NCBI RefSeq assembly: GCF_046237605.1
Contig: NZ_CP143542.1
Span: 2,480,001-2,544,000, forward strand
DNA length: 64,000 nucleotides
Source of the DNA: Paraperibacillus marinus
GTDB taxonomy: Bacteria; Bacillota; Bacilli; Bacillales; DSM-1321
Direction of reading: 5' to 3'
The notes beneath the pieces are model-generated. The model saw nothing but the letters and a program-made list of their open reading frames with translations, was not told the origin of the DNA and did not search any database. Shown piece after piece: positions 17,190-25,120 of this stretch (its first letter is position 1; each line of letters begins with the position of its first letter). Made by a program: the position numbers and the translations under genes.

Positions 17190-17311
17190 TAATCGTATGT
17201 GCCCTCTTCCCTATCCATTATAATTTCTTTTTTCCCCCTTAGATAAACTCGATTTTATTACTCCAGCATTTAATATTTAGTAGAAGTAACCGTTGCCCAT
17301 ATATCCTCCAT

Positions 17312-17349
17312 AGCAATGCATTTCGCAGATGAAAATGCATTGCTTTTTT
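17312..17349 (+). terminator. Terminator after the MDR gene
   Basis: Twelve-base arms AGCAATGCATTT and AAATGCATTGCT are followed by six T. The rest of 17190-17633 is AT-rich with no supportable gene. Confidence 0.85.
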
Positions 17350-17633
17350 ATATTTAATGAATTTTTCATATGGGTCGATAATACCGATTGTAATGTTTTT
17401 CCTGAAAACATTTGCAAAAAAATGTTTTTTATTAATACAATCATTATATAAAAATTTTACAATATTACCCTTTATCAACTTATTATCATTTGATTCCTAG
17501 AAACTTATAATTTTTGCACCTGGCCCATTAGCAGCAAAAATAGTTATAGCTTGTAAAATACTAAAAAGGCTGTCCTATCGACATCCAATAGCTGTTTTAC
17601 AACATGAAATAAAAGTAAATATTGTTTAACAAA

Positions 17634-17665
17634 ACCCTATCGCCACAATAACGATAGGTTATTTC
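17634..17665 (-). terminator. Terminator of the 64-residue membrane protein gene
   Basis: On the minus strand CCTATCG and CGATAGG flank a 9-base loop, followed by GTTTTGTT. Confidence 0.65.
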
Positions 17666-17675
17666 ACTTTTTAAG

Positions 17676-17870
17676 TTATGCAAACTTAATGATATATACT
17701 CCAACTGCAATCAAGGAAACAAAGATTACTACAATATAAATTAGAGTAAGATTGGAAGTGTTTCGTTTTACAGATTTGCTGTATCCTTCCTCTCCCTTTC
17801 CAGCTATTAGGATAGTTGCTATGAGGGAAAATATCGAGATGATAACAACCAAAGTTATTGCAAGACCCAT
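17676..17870 (-). CDS. Small two-span membrane protein
   Basis: The 64-residue product has two hydrophobic segments (residues about 3-24 and 42-62) joined by a charged loop (GKGEEGYSKSVKRN). The ATG is preceded by AGAGGTG and a terminator follows, which supports a real gene. No family is recognised. It lies downstream of the YfmQ-like gene on the same strand, 109 bases away. Confidence 0.6.
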   Translation of the reverse strand: MGLAITLVVIISIFSLIATILIAGKGEEGYSKSVKRNTSNLTLIYIVVIFVSLIAVGVYIIKFA

Positions 17871-17979
17871 TGTGCACCTCTGCCCATTATAGGATGATTA
17901 CCATTTACTTATAGTTAAATTTTTTTTAGAAAAGGAGGCCGGATAACCATTCCTTCAGAAAGAAGCTGTTTGCCATGTG

Positions 17980-18417
17980 CTATTTGTGGCTCGATACAGC
18001 ATTCACCTTCAGATCATCAGAGCGAAGACTATAAGATTTTACTTTGTTCTTATACTGCTTTACGACATCAACGTGTTCATCATATGGATATACAAATAAA
18101 TTCACGGCTTTATTTCTTTTTTTCAGGTTAATGACATATGGAATAACATTCGTATCCGGATGTAGAAATAATTTTTCGTTGCCAGGATATATCCAGTATT
18201 CTTCTAAAAATGACGCTTTATTAAGATTTTCAATAAACCTAATTTTCTCTTCTCCTGTTAAGTGCTTTCCGTTATACGTGACTGCAGCATCTTTTGAATC
18301 GAGTTGCGGATGAAGTGCAATTTTATCTAGAAACCATCCAACCAATGCACTCGGAGGTCCATTTAAGAACTTAAAAATCATACCAATTAAAATAGCAATT
18401 GCAACAGTCCATGACAT
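17980..18417 (-). CDS. YfmQ-family protein
   Basis: The 145-residue protein begins with a hydrophobic anchor (residues 3-20), then PPSALVGWFLDKIALHPQLDSKDAAVTYNGKHL and a C-terminal VYPYDEHVDVVKQYKNKVKSYSLRSD. From memory this is the pattern of Bacillus subtilis YfmQ, a protein of unknown function anchored at the membrane. Length is as expected. The gene appears monocistronic or followed by the small membrane protein. Confidence 0.72.
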   Translation of the reverse strand: MSWTVAIAILIGMIFKFLNGPPSALVGWFLDKIALHPQLDSKDAAVTYNGKHLTGEEKIRFIENLNKASFLEEYWIYPGNEKLFLHPDTNVIPYVINLKKRNKAVNLFVYPYDEHVDVVKQYKNKVKSYSLRSDDLKVNAVSSHK

Positions 18418-18832
18418 GTATATAAGCTCCTTTTCAAGTATATTAACCTCTACCTTTGAGTCCTTAATAGACCCAGATCAATATATAAATTATACGGCAT
18501 TTTCAGTTGAAACAAACCATCCAATTTATGTGTAATTTAACCAGCCACTTACAGCCAGCTAAATAATAGCATAATTCTACGTAGCCTTATTACCTTAATA
18601 CGGAAATGGGTTTTCCGGTGGGTAAATTAATTTAGTAGGTCGAGTAACTATAAATGGAGAAAAGAACATTTCAGTGCTCGAGGAAGTAATGAAGGAATTT
18701 TATAAGGAAATCATTTAATACCGAGAAGAAATAGCTCCGAAACTAGAGATGATTTTTACATTTACAGGTATTGATGTTGGTTTGTTTTTTTATATAGCTA
18801 TATGGAAAGCGTCAAATTACTGTTCCATATAC
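18418..18832. other. Intergenic region without a supportable gene
   Basis: This AT-rich stretch holds only a 24-codon open tail (VTINGEKNISVLEEVMKEFYKEII) ending at about 18718, which lacks a start codon and ribosome binding site and may be a gene relic. Confidence 0.3.
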
Positions 18833-18867
18833 AAACCGTCCTCCCACTATGGAAGAACGGTTTTTTT
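18833..18867. terminator. Terminator hairpin after the SMI1/KNR4 gene
   Basis: ACCGT..CTCCCA and a TGGAAG..ACGGT partner form an imperfect stem with T-runs on both sides. A similar hairpin occurs at 28899. Confidence 0.6.
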
Positions 18868-18871
18868 GATT

Positions 18872-19414
18872 CTATCTGCCCTTGATGCGGTACAGCTTTG
18901 CCAGAAACTCATCAAAACTACCTGCCAGCCTGCTATACTCCCATTCCGTCCTGTCATAAGTGGAAGCCTCAAAATCCTCTGCTATATACAGGACAGCCGG
19001 ATCAGCGCTGTGCTCCCGGTAATCAAGCACCACCCAAAAGTGGAAATCTGTCCAGAGTACAATTAATCGTTCATCTGCTAATCCACTTCCCGCCAGCAGC
19101 TCCTGTGATGACAACAGGCTCAAGTCATCCTTCCTAAAATGAATTGGATCAATGGATGGAAACCGTTCCTGTCTCTCGAAACGGCTGCCATCCTCATCAA
19201 TCACCGGAAGCTGAAAGTACGGATACTCCAGCTCTCCCCCGTTTTGGATTTTCAACAGGCGAATCAGTGAGGGGGGCAACTTCACGGATAAAAGCGCCTC
19301 TGCCTGTTCAATGATTGAATCATTTAGCTCGTAATCTCTCATTTTCATGCTTGGGGACTGTTTCCAAAAGTTCTGCCCCTGGTAAAACTCTTCGTCCAGA
19401 TTCACACCAGTCAT
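18872..19414 (-). CDS. SMI1/KNR4 (SUKH) family protein
   Basis: The 180-residue protein carries the family signature LPPSLIRLLKIQNGGELEYPYF at about residues 47-68, followed by FPSIDPIHF and IVLWTDFHFWVVLDYR. SUKH proteins are common immunity proteins for polymorphic or contact-dependent toxins, but many have housekeeping or unknown roles. Its start overlaps the stop of the upstream gene as ATGA, so the two are translationally coupled. No toxin gene is visible nearby. Immunity is an inference. Confidence 0.85.
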   Translation of the reverse strand: MTGVNLDEEFYQGQNFWKQSPSMKMRDYELNDSIIEQAEALLSVKLPPSLIRLLKIQNGGELEYPYFQLPVIDEDGSRFERQERFPSIDPIHFRKDDLSLLSSQELLAGSGLADERLIVLWTDFHFWVVLDYREHSADPAVLYIAEDFEASTYDRTEWEYSRLAGSFDEFLAKLYRIKGR

Positions 19415-19929
19415 GAATTGACCTGCAGATACTTCTCTTTTTCTCCTTCTTCTTCAATCCACTCATACTTCTGCCATAGCTCGAGATTGAGGAGTTTTCC
19501 CATTTCCTCTACAATCTCACTGATATCATCCTTTTCCAAGGCTGCCTCAAATTCTTCATTCTCTATGGATAATTGTAAGGTCTGTATAAATAAGTCTATG
19601 TTCATATTTTCAGGGTCTAATCCGTAATCCTCGGCTCCATACCCGGAAATTTGCTTGGTGATAACCTGGTTATTTTGGATTAATGCTATTTCCACAAGAT
19701 CATCATCAAAATAACCCACCGATAAAACAGGCTGGCTTAATTGGTTTGAAAAAGCTTTCGCCTCCTGTTCTATGCCTTCCCAATGATAGCTGTCACTGTA
19801 TATGCTGATCCAATTGTTGTTTACTTTTACAAAGAATGAACTTTGCGTATTAGAATGGTTAATAATATCCGTTATACGTTTTAAATCATTCGTCTGAATA
19901 TGAAGGCTGGCAAACTTTGATCCCATCAT
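19411..19929 (-). CDS. Uncharacterised acidic protein coupled to the SMI1/KNR4 gene
   Basis: The 172-residue protein has no recognised domain. It begins MMGSKFASLHIQTNDLKRI, has an alpha/beta look, and ends in a very acidic stretch (WIEEEGEKEKYLQ). The 4-base overlap with the SUKH gene implies a joint product, possibly a second immunity-like protein or a partner. No signal peptide or membrane span. Confidence 0.6.
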   Translation of the reverse strand: MMGSKFASLHIQTNDLKRITDIINHSNTQSSFFVKVNNNWISIYSDSYHWEGIEQEAKAFSNQLSQPVLSVGYFDDDLVEIALIQNNQVITKQISGYGAEDYGLDPENMNIDLFIQTLQLSIENEEFEAALEKDDISEIVEEMGKLLNLELWQKYEWIEEEGEKEKYLQVNS

Positions 19930-19955
19930 TACACCTCATTATTTAAATCTGTTTC

Positions 19956-20117
19956 TTATTTCTGCTGACAACTAAAATCCGTAAGTAAAGTTCTCATTTC
20001 GGTAAGCAGCTGCTCCGCAGCCAGCTTTTTTAGCGGGTGCTTATCATTCAAGGATAAAGCCGCCGACCAAAGCAAGTCACTCAAGTCAATGTAGCATTTA
20101 TCTATTAGCTCTAATAG
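19956..20117 (-). pseudogene. Possible C-terminal gene fragment
   Basis: An open frame on the minus strand (ELLELIDKCYIDLSDLLW, then HPLKKLAAEQLLTEMRTLL) of about 50 codons ends at 19956. It overlaps the tail of the adjacent membrane-protein gene in another frame and has no start codon. The amphipathic pattern suggests a coding relic, but no family is recognised. Confidence 0.3.
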
Positions 20118-20520
20118 CTCTCGTATTTGTTATACGCAATAATACCATACAAAGGATACTGCCTAAGATCCATTGATACGCACTAATTTTCACTAGTAAC
20201 ATTCCTATGGCAAACGTTTCATAATCTCTATGATGTAGTCTCCAATTTTCTAAAGTGAAACCAGAACTAAATAAATAAACAGTCAATCCAAGTCCACAGC
20301 CAATTAAAATCAGGATAGCATTTAATAGATAATACGATTTATCTCTTCTACTCTCGATCTTATAATTGAATACAATTAATACAATAGGTGTCAGGAGAAT
20401 AGTCAGCAATGAAATCAAGGAGATGTCAGCTGCCGGTTTTATCCTTTGAATACATAGGAACAAAGCTTGAACAGATACTACAGCTAAGATGTTAACAAGT
20501 AATAATTTCCCAATTCTCAT
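20098..20520 (-). CDS. Four-span membrane protein of unknown function
   Basis: The 140-residue protein has four hydrophobic segments (residues about 5-24, 32-52, 66-88 and 108-130). The ATG follows AGGAGAT. It lies 10 bases downstream of a possible 34-codon ORF and may be read through from the VWA operon, because no clear terminator separates them. No family is recognised. Confidence 0.6.
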   Translation of the reverse strand: MRIGKLLLVNILAVVSVQALFLCIQRIKPAADISLISLLTILLTPIVLIVFNYKIESRRDKSYYLLNAILILIGCGLGLTVYLFSSGFTLENWRLHHRDYETFAIGMLLVKISAYQWILGSILCMVLLRITNTRAIRANR

Positions 20521-20530
20521 GAATAATCTC

Positions 20531-20635
20531 CTATTTATTATTTAAGCGGAAATCACAAAAAAACGGCCAAAATTTTAAAAAAACTTCCTCAAAACTCCGC
20601 CCTTCACCAAGATTTAAACCATCTCCTCCATTCAC
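20531..20635 (-). CDS. Candidate 34-residue ORF at the end of the MoxR/VWA operon
   Basis: A GTG at 20635 is preceded by AAAGGAGGAAGCG, which overlaps the DNA just after the VWA stop at 20647. The frame MNGGDGLNLGEGRSFEEVF.. runs 34 codons to a TAG. The strong, well-spaced site and tight spacing argue for translation, but there is no known family and short ORFs arise by chance. Confidence 0.35.
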   Translation of the reverse strand: MNGGDGLNLGEGRSFEEVFLKFWPFFCDFRLNNK

Positions 20636-20646
20636 CGCTTCCTCCT

Positions 20647-21786
20647 TTACTCCCCTGCCCACCTGCCAAGGTCTTTTCCTTCAAGGGCATCCTGCAGGAG
20701 CTCGGGGAGGTTTGTCGGCGTGCATCCGAAGCATGGGATTCCCATGGAGGCGAGTTTTCTTGCATTGCTTTCATCGTAGTCGGGGATCCCTTTATCGGAC
20801 AGAGCAAGGAGGGCTATGACCCTGACTCCGGATTCTTTCATTTCTTTCATGCGTCTCATCATTCCTGCCTGGTTGCCTCCTTCGTATAAGTCGGAGATGA
20901 GGATGAAGATGGTTTTTTCAGGGTCGGTGATGAACTGGCCGCAATAGGCGAGTGATTTGTTGATGTCGGTGCCGCCGCCAAGCTGGATGCCGAACAGCAT
21001 ATCAACAGGGTCCTGGCAGCTTTCGCTCAAATCCACGATGGTGTCATCGAACGCGACTACATTGGTTTTCAGCGCCGGGATGCTGGCGAATATGGAACCG
21101 ATGATCGAGGCATAGATTACTGAGTCGGCCATGGATCCGCTCTGGTCGATATCAAGGATGATGTGCCAATGATTGCTTTTTTTGGCATGATCAAAAAAGT
21201 AAATTCGTTCCGGAATGATGATTTTCCGCTCAGCATCATAGTTTTTCAGATTACGGTTTATGGTATATTTCCAGTCGATATCGCGGGCGGCTCCCGGCTG
21301 AGCCGTCCGCTTTGTCCTGTTGACGGCACCCTTGACGGCCTGCTGTACCTCGGTCGCGAGCAGGGCTTTGATATCTTCGACGACTGCCTTGACCAGTTCC
21401 CTTGCTGTCTCCTTGGTGTGTTCAGGGATTTGTCCTTTAAGTGCCATCAGGGCTGCGACCATTTCAATGCTCGGCTTAATGTTCTTGAGGGTCTCCGGCT
21501 CGAACAATAACTGGGTGAGTCCTTTTTTCTGGATGGCGTCGCTTTGAATGACGGAGACTACGTCTTCGGGGAAAAATGAGCGCACATCTCCAAGCCATTT
21601 AGAAAGGTGAATCCCGCCTGAACCGAGTCCCGCTTCCCCTTCTTCATAAATGGCAGAGAGTGCTGCATCCATCAGCTGCTCCTCACGGGAAAGCAGGGAC
21701 GCATCTCCATCTCCCGGCAGACTTTTTTCAGCCGCCTGTCCCAGGATCAGCCTCCATCTCTTTATTTTTTCATCATTAAGGTTCAT
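20647..21786 (-). CDS. VWA-domain protein with intact MIDAS, partner of MoxR ATPase
   Basis: The 379-residue protein has a helical N-terminal half and a C-terminal von Willebrand A domain from about residue 205. The metal site is complete: DIDQSGSM (Asp214, Ser216, Ser218), Thr273 in GGGTDIN, and a later ISDLYEGG. In MoxR-VWA pairs the VWA protein is the metal-dependent adaptor that couples the AAA+ motor to its target. It is the last conserved gene of the operon and starts within the stop of the DUF5682 gene (ATGA). No signal peptide, so it is cytoplasmic. Confidence 0.9.
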   Translation of the reverse strand: MNLNDEKIKRWRLILGQAAEKSLPGDGDASLLSREEQLMDAALSAIYEEGEAGLGSGGIHLSKWLGDVRSFFPEDVVSVIQSDAIQKKGLTQLLFEPETLKNIKPSIEMVAALMALKGQIPEHTKETARELVKAVVEDIKALLATEVQQAVKGAVNRTKRTAQPGAARDIDWKYTINRNLKNYDAERKIIIPERIYFFDHAKKSNHWHIILDIDQSGSMADSVIYASIIGSIFASIPALKTNVVAFDDTIVDLSESCQDPVDMLFGIQLGGGTDINKSLAYCGQFITDPEKTIFILISDLYEGGNQAGMMRRMKEMKESGVRVIALLALSDKGIPDYDESNARKLASMGIPCFGCTPTNLPELLQDALEGKDLGRWAGE

Positions 21787-24041
21787 AGCAAGTCTCCAAA
21801 ATCAAAGTCGTTCAAATCGTCTATCATTTTTTCTTCCGATCGGGACAGTTCTTCATTTAAATACTCACTAACCTCCATCTCGTCCACACCCCAGATGCCG
21901 GCGAGCAGCTCAGCCGTTTTTGCACGGTCCGAGGCAGAAAAAGCGGTCAGGGCCCGGCGCAGGAAGACAAGGGCCCGGCGGAATTCCTCAGAAGTCAATG
22001 CAGATATATAGGTGTCCACTCTCTCCCATAAATAGGACCTTGAGAGGAGGGCATATTTATTTCCCATACACAGACCCTCAAACCAGCCGGCACCGAGATC
22101 GGCAGGTATGCCGGGAGAGAGCCTCCGCGACACTTCCCCTTCCAGCTGCGTGGAATCGATCCTGTTTCTTTCAATAAGCAGTCCGCAAGCATATCCAGAC
22201 AGGAGAGGATTGCGGTCATCACGCTGGCTCAATTCGGTTATCATGCCAAACCAAAGACTTTCATCGACGTGTTCATATAAATCCAGCGCGGTTTCGTTCA
22301 TGATCCCAATCCCATCCATGACGGGTCGTGCCTTTTCATCATTGCAGACAGCCGCATCCATCAAAAGCAGGGTGCCCCGTAAAAACAGACGCTGAATCAC
22401 TGGCAGCAGGACACTTGAGTCTAACCCTCTTACATCGCCGTACTGGGTGATTCTGCTTAATTCCCAGACCGCCTCCGCTGTCTCAGTGAAATCGGCAGTG
22501 TCTGTGCTGATCCGGGCAACCGCTGCTCTCGCTTCGTCGGCCAGCTCCAGCATCCCGCACAGATAACTCGTCCGGACCAGCCTGGCAGCTCCGCTGACAT
22601 TCGTACATGCCTTCAGTTGCTCACGAATTTTGTACGCAGCTGCCCATTCGACGGTCTCACCGAGCAAATTGGACTCGACGAGCTGAATTTCAATTTCGGG
22701 ATCATAGCGGAGCTTCCACTGCTCTGCCCAGGAAGCAGATTCCTGTTCTATCTCCAGTCTTATTGAGAAAGAGACGGAGAGAACCTGCAGCTGGTGAAAA
22801 AAGAAAGACCGGTGCAAATCCCTGAAAGCTGTTTCCCTGCTCTTTGCCCTCCTGTTTTCCCTGAGGTCGAGCTGAATTTCCTGAGCTGCAGCCTTCCGGT
22901 ATTTCTCAAGCTTCAGCTCCTTCAGGCGGCGGGTGAAGTCGGCCTGAAGCGGAGTCTGTGATGCTCCTTCAGCCAGGGACCCAACCCTTGATCCTATCTC
23001 CACCCTGGCGCAGGCATCTGCTATTACCGAAAAATCGCCATGCCCAAGACACACCGCCGCCGCATCTCTGATGTCCTTCAGGACCGGCCGGCTGTTTCTG
23101 AAGGAAGCCAGTGCCGCAGCCAGTCGTACACCTTCTATAACTTCGGCTGTTGACCGGTACGTGCCCGAGCGGCGGAGCTCTGCGGCGATCCTTGTGAGGT
23201 AATGGGCCGGAAGCCGTTCCGGGTCCTTATCCCTCCGGCTTTTCCAAAGCATTTGATAATAGGCGGGTGCATGGTTGCCTGCTCCATAGCCTGATTGGGC
23301 GGATAATTTATAATAGGAATAAGGCATAAGAGTCAGTCCCGCCGCGCGCTGCGGCAGATCGTCAAATTCCTCCAGGGGGAGGGAATAATCACTGTTATGC
23401 AGTCCCTCAAGATGATAGGCGCCTGTTATAACCACCGTCTGCTGTGGCAGATGGCCGCTTTTAAACACCCGCTTGATCCTGTCAGACATATATCTCTCAC
23501 GCAGTGTGTTATATTCGTCCGGGACCCCAGTGTCTGCTTCCTCCATCATGCGCACCGATCTGCCAAATGCCTCCATTGCCCCCTTAAAGTCAAGGAGCGT
23601 ATCGTTCTGTTCAAACCAGCGCTCCCAGTAGGACTCAAAGTCATGTTCATCTGCAATACGTGCGAGGCTGCTGTATAGATCATTACGCCGGCTCCCGCCA
23701 TCCTCAACCTGTTCCTTCGTGCTGCCCTGCATGGAAACGCCGCTCGGCAGGTCGATGAATTCCACGTGGACTCCCCGCTCCACACCCCAGAGGATCGCCC
23801 TGTATTCGGGTGAATAATCCGCAAGCGGATAGACGATCGTCTCCACCGGCTGCTCTAATGTGTATGCCATCAAGGCAAGGGGCGGCTTTGACTTTGGATT
23901 CGCTATCTCCTTGATCAGGTGTGTCATGTCAGAAGGCCCTTCAATCAGGATGGCTGTCGGCTTTATCTCCTCAAGGAACGCTTCTAGATGGATGCAGGCT
24001 GCGGGTGAAAGATGCCTTACACCAAAAACATGGGGCTTCAT
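21783..24041 (-). CDS. DUF5682-family protein of the MoxR/VWA operon
   Basis: The start taken is the ATG at 24041, in ATGA overlap with the AAA gene stop and exactly at the family's beginning (MKPHVFGVRHLSPAACIHL); an alternative ATG at 24080 follows AAAGGATC. The protein is about 752 residues. The N-terminus (VFGVRHLSPA, then TAILIEGPSD and VVITGAYHLEGL) resembles the metal-binding pattern of TraB/ChaN/GumN-type proteins, which is an inference. The rest is helical and rich in Arg, Glu and Leu. DUF5682 proteins are known mainly from clusters with MoxR, VWA and SWIM proteins; their reaction is unknown. Confidence 0.85.
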   Translation of the reverse strand: MKPHVFGVRHLSPAACIHLEAFLEEIKPTAILIEGPSDMTHLIKEIANPKSKPPLALMAYTLEQPVETIVYPLADYSPEYRAILWGVERGVHVEFIDLPSGVSMQGSTKEQVEDGGSRRNDLYSSLARIADEHDFESYWERWFEQNDTLLDFKGAMEAFGRSVRMMEEADTGVPDEYNTLRERYMSDRIKRVFKSGHLPQQTVVITGAYHLEGLHNSDYSLPLEEFDDLPQRAAGLTLMPYSYYKLSAQSGYGAGNHAPAYYQMLWKSRRDKDPERLPAHYLTRIAAELRRSGTYRSTAEVIEGVRLAAALASFRNSRPVLKDIRDAAAVCLGHGDFSVIADACARVEIGSRVGSLAEGASQTPLQADFTRRLKELKLEKYRKAAAQEIQLDLRENRRAKSRETAFRDLHRSFFFHQLQVLSVSFSIRLEIEQESASWAEQWKLRYDPEIEIQLVESNLLGETVEWAAAYKIREQLKACTNVSGAARLVRTSYLCGMLELADEARAAVARISTDTADFTETAEAVWELSRITQYGDVRGLDSSVLLPVIQRLFLRGTLLLMDAAVCNDEKARPVMDGIGIMNETALDLYEHVDESLWFGMITELSQRDDRNPLLSGYACGLLIERNRIDSTQLEGEVSRRLSPGIPADLGAGWFEGLCMGNKYALLSRSYLWERVDTYISALTSEEFRRALVFLRRALTAFSASDRAKTAELLAGIWGVDEMEVSEYLNEELSRSEEKMIDDLNDFDFGDLL

Positions 24042-25120
24042 CCGTTCAGCTCGCTGCAGGCCAGATACAAACTCCGCCATTCTGATCCTTTTTTCTTCAT
24101 CACGTTTTCCAGGTATTCCTTCCAGACGATACCATCCTTCGCATCATCCTTGACGATCGTTCCTTGAAGGCTTGCGGCGAGATCCAGATCGGTAACCTGC
24201 CCGCTGCCGAAGCTGCCGGACAGGGCCATGCTGTTGGTCAAAAGAGAAATGGCTTCGGCAGTTGAGATCACCCCGCTCGGTGGTTTTAATTTCTCCTTGC
24301 GGTCAAGCGTCATGCCTGAACGGAGCTCACGGAAAATCGTGACCACCTTTTCTACCATTTCTTCTTGGGGGAACTCGGCCTGAAGCTGATGCTGGTCAGA
24401 AAGCTCGCCCACCCTCTTCCGGACAATTTCTAGCTCTGTTTCCATGTCACCAGGGACTGGCAGATTCAATATATTGAAACGCCGTTTGAGGGCGGAGGAC
24501 ATTTCATTCACACCCCTGTCCCTTGTATTGGCCGTTCCTATCACCGAAAATCCTCTTACGGCAGAAACTTCCTCATTGAGTTCCGGAATCGAGATGGTTT
24601 TCTCAGACAAAATGGAAATGAAGGCATCCTGCACCTCAGAAGAGCACCGTGATATCTCTTCAAACCGGGCAATATAACCGTTTTCCATCGCCCGGAAAAC
24701 AGGGCTTTTCACCAAAGCCTGCCGCGATGGTCCATTGGCAAGCAGCATGGCATAATTCCAGGAATATCTGATTTGATCCTCGGTTGTCCCGGCTGTGCCC
24801 TGGATAATATGTCCAGAATCACCATGCACCGCTGCCGTGAGCAGCTCTGACAAAAGGGATTTCGCTGTGCCGGGCTCTCCAATCAAAAGGAGTGCCCGGT
24901 CTGTCATCAGGGAAGCGATGGCCATTTCAATCAGCCTTCTGCTTCCGATATATTTCGGAGTGATCTCCCGGCTGCCGGCAGTTCCTCCCGCTATGAACGT
25001 GAGAACAGAACGCGGGGACATCCGCCATCCGGCCGGGACTCTCCCTTCATCATGCTTCTTTAATTCGTGCAGTTCCTCTTCATACTGCTTTTCGGCTGGA
25101 AGCCGCAGCAACTCCGCCAT
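24038..25120 (-). CDS. MoxR-type AAA+ ATPase
   Basis: The 360-residue protein has Walker A GEPGTAKS (residues 81-88). Where Walker B is expected it reads ARFEEISR (Glu-Glu at about 154-155, not the usual Asp-Glu). Sensor 1 is VIGTANTRDRG and an arginine-finger region is SSALKRRFNILNLP. MoxR ATPases remodel or load metal into partner complexes together with VWA proteins. The start shares one base with the stop of the HEAT gene (TGATG). It is the motor of the operon. The Glu-Glu Walker B is worth checking against relatives. Confidence 0.92.
   Translation of the reverse strand: MAELLRLPAEKQYEEELHELKKHDEGRVPAGWRMSPRSVLTFIAGGTAGSREITPKYIGSRRLIEMAIASLMTDRALLLIGEPGTAKSLLSELLTAAVHGDSGHIIQGTAGTTEDQIRYSWNYAMLLANGPSRQALVKSPVFRAMENGYIARFEEISRCSSEVQDAFISILSEKTISIPELNEEVSAVRGFSVIGTANTRDRGVNEMSSALKRRFNILNLPVPGDMETELEIVRKRVGELSDQHQLQAEFPQEEMVEKVVTIFRELRSGMTLDRKEKLKPPSGVISTAEAISLLTNSMALSGSFGSGQVTDLDLAASLQGTIVKDDAKDGIVWKEYLENVMKKKGSEWRSLYLACSELNG

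Noticed and set aside
17239..17478. 79-codon minus-strand ORF after the MDR gene
   Set aside because: AT-rich chance ORF that crosses a strong terminator hairpin; no ribosome binding site.
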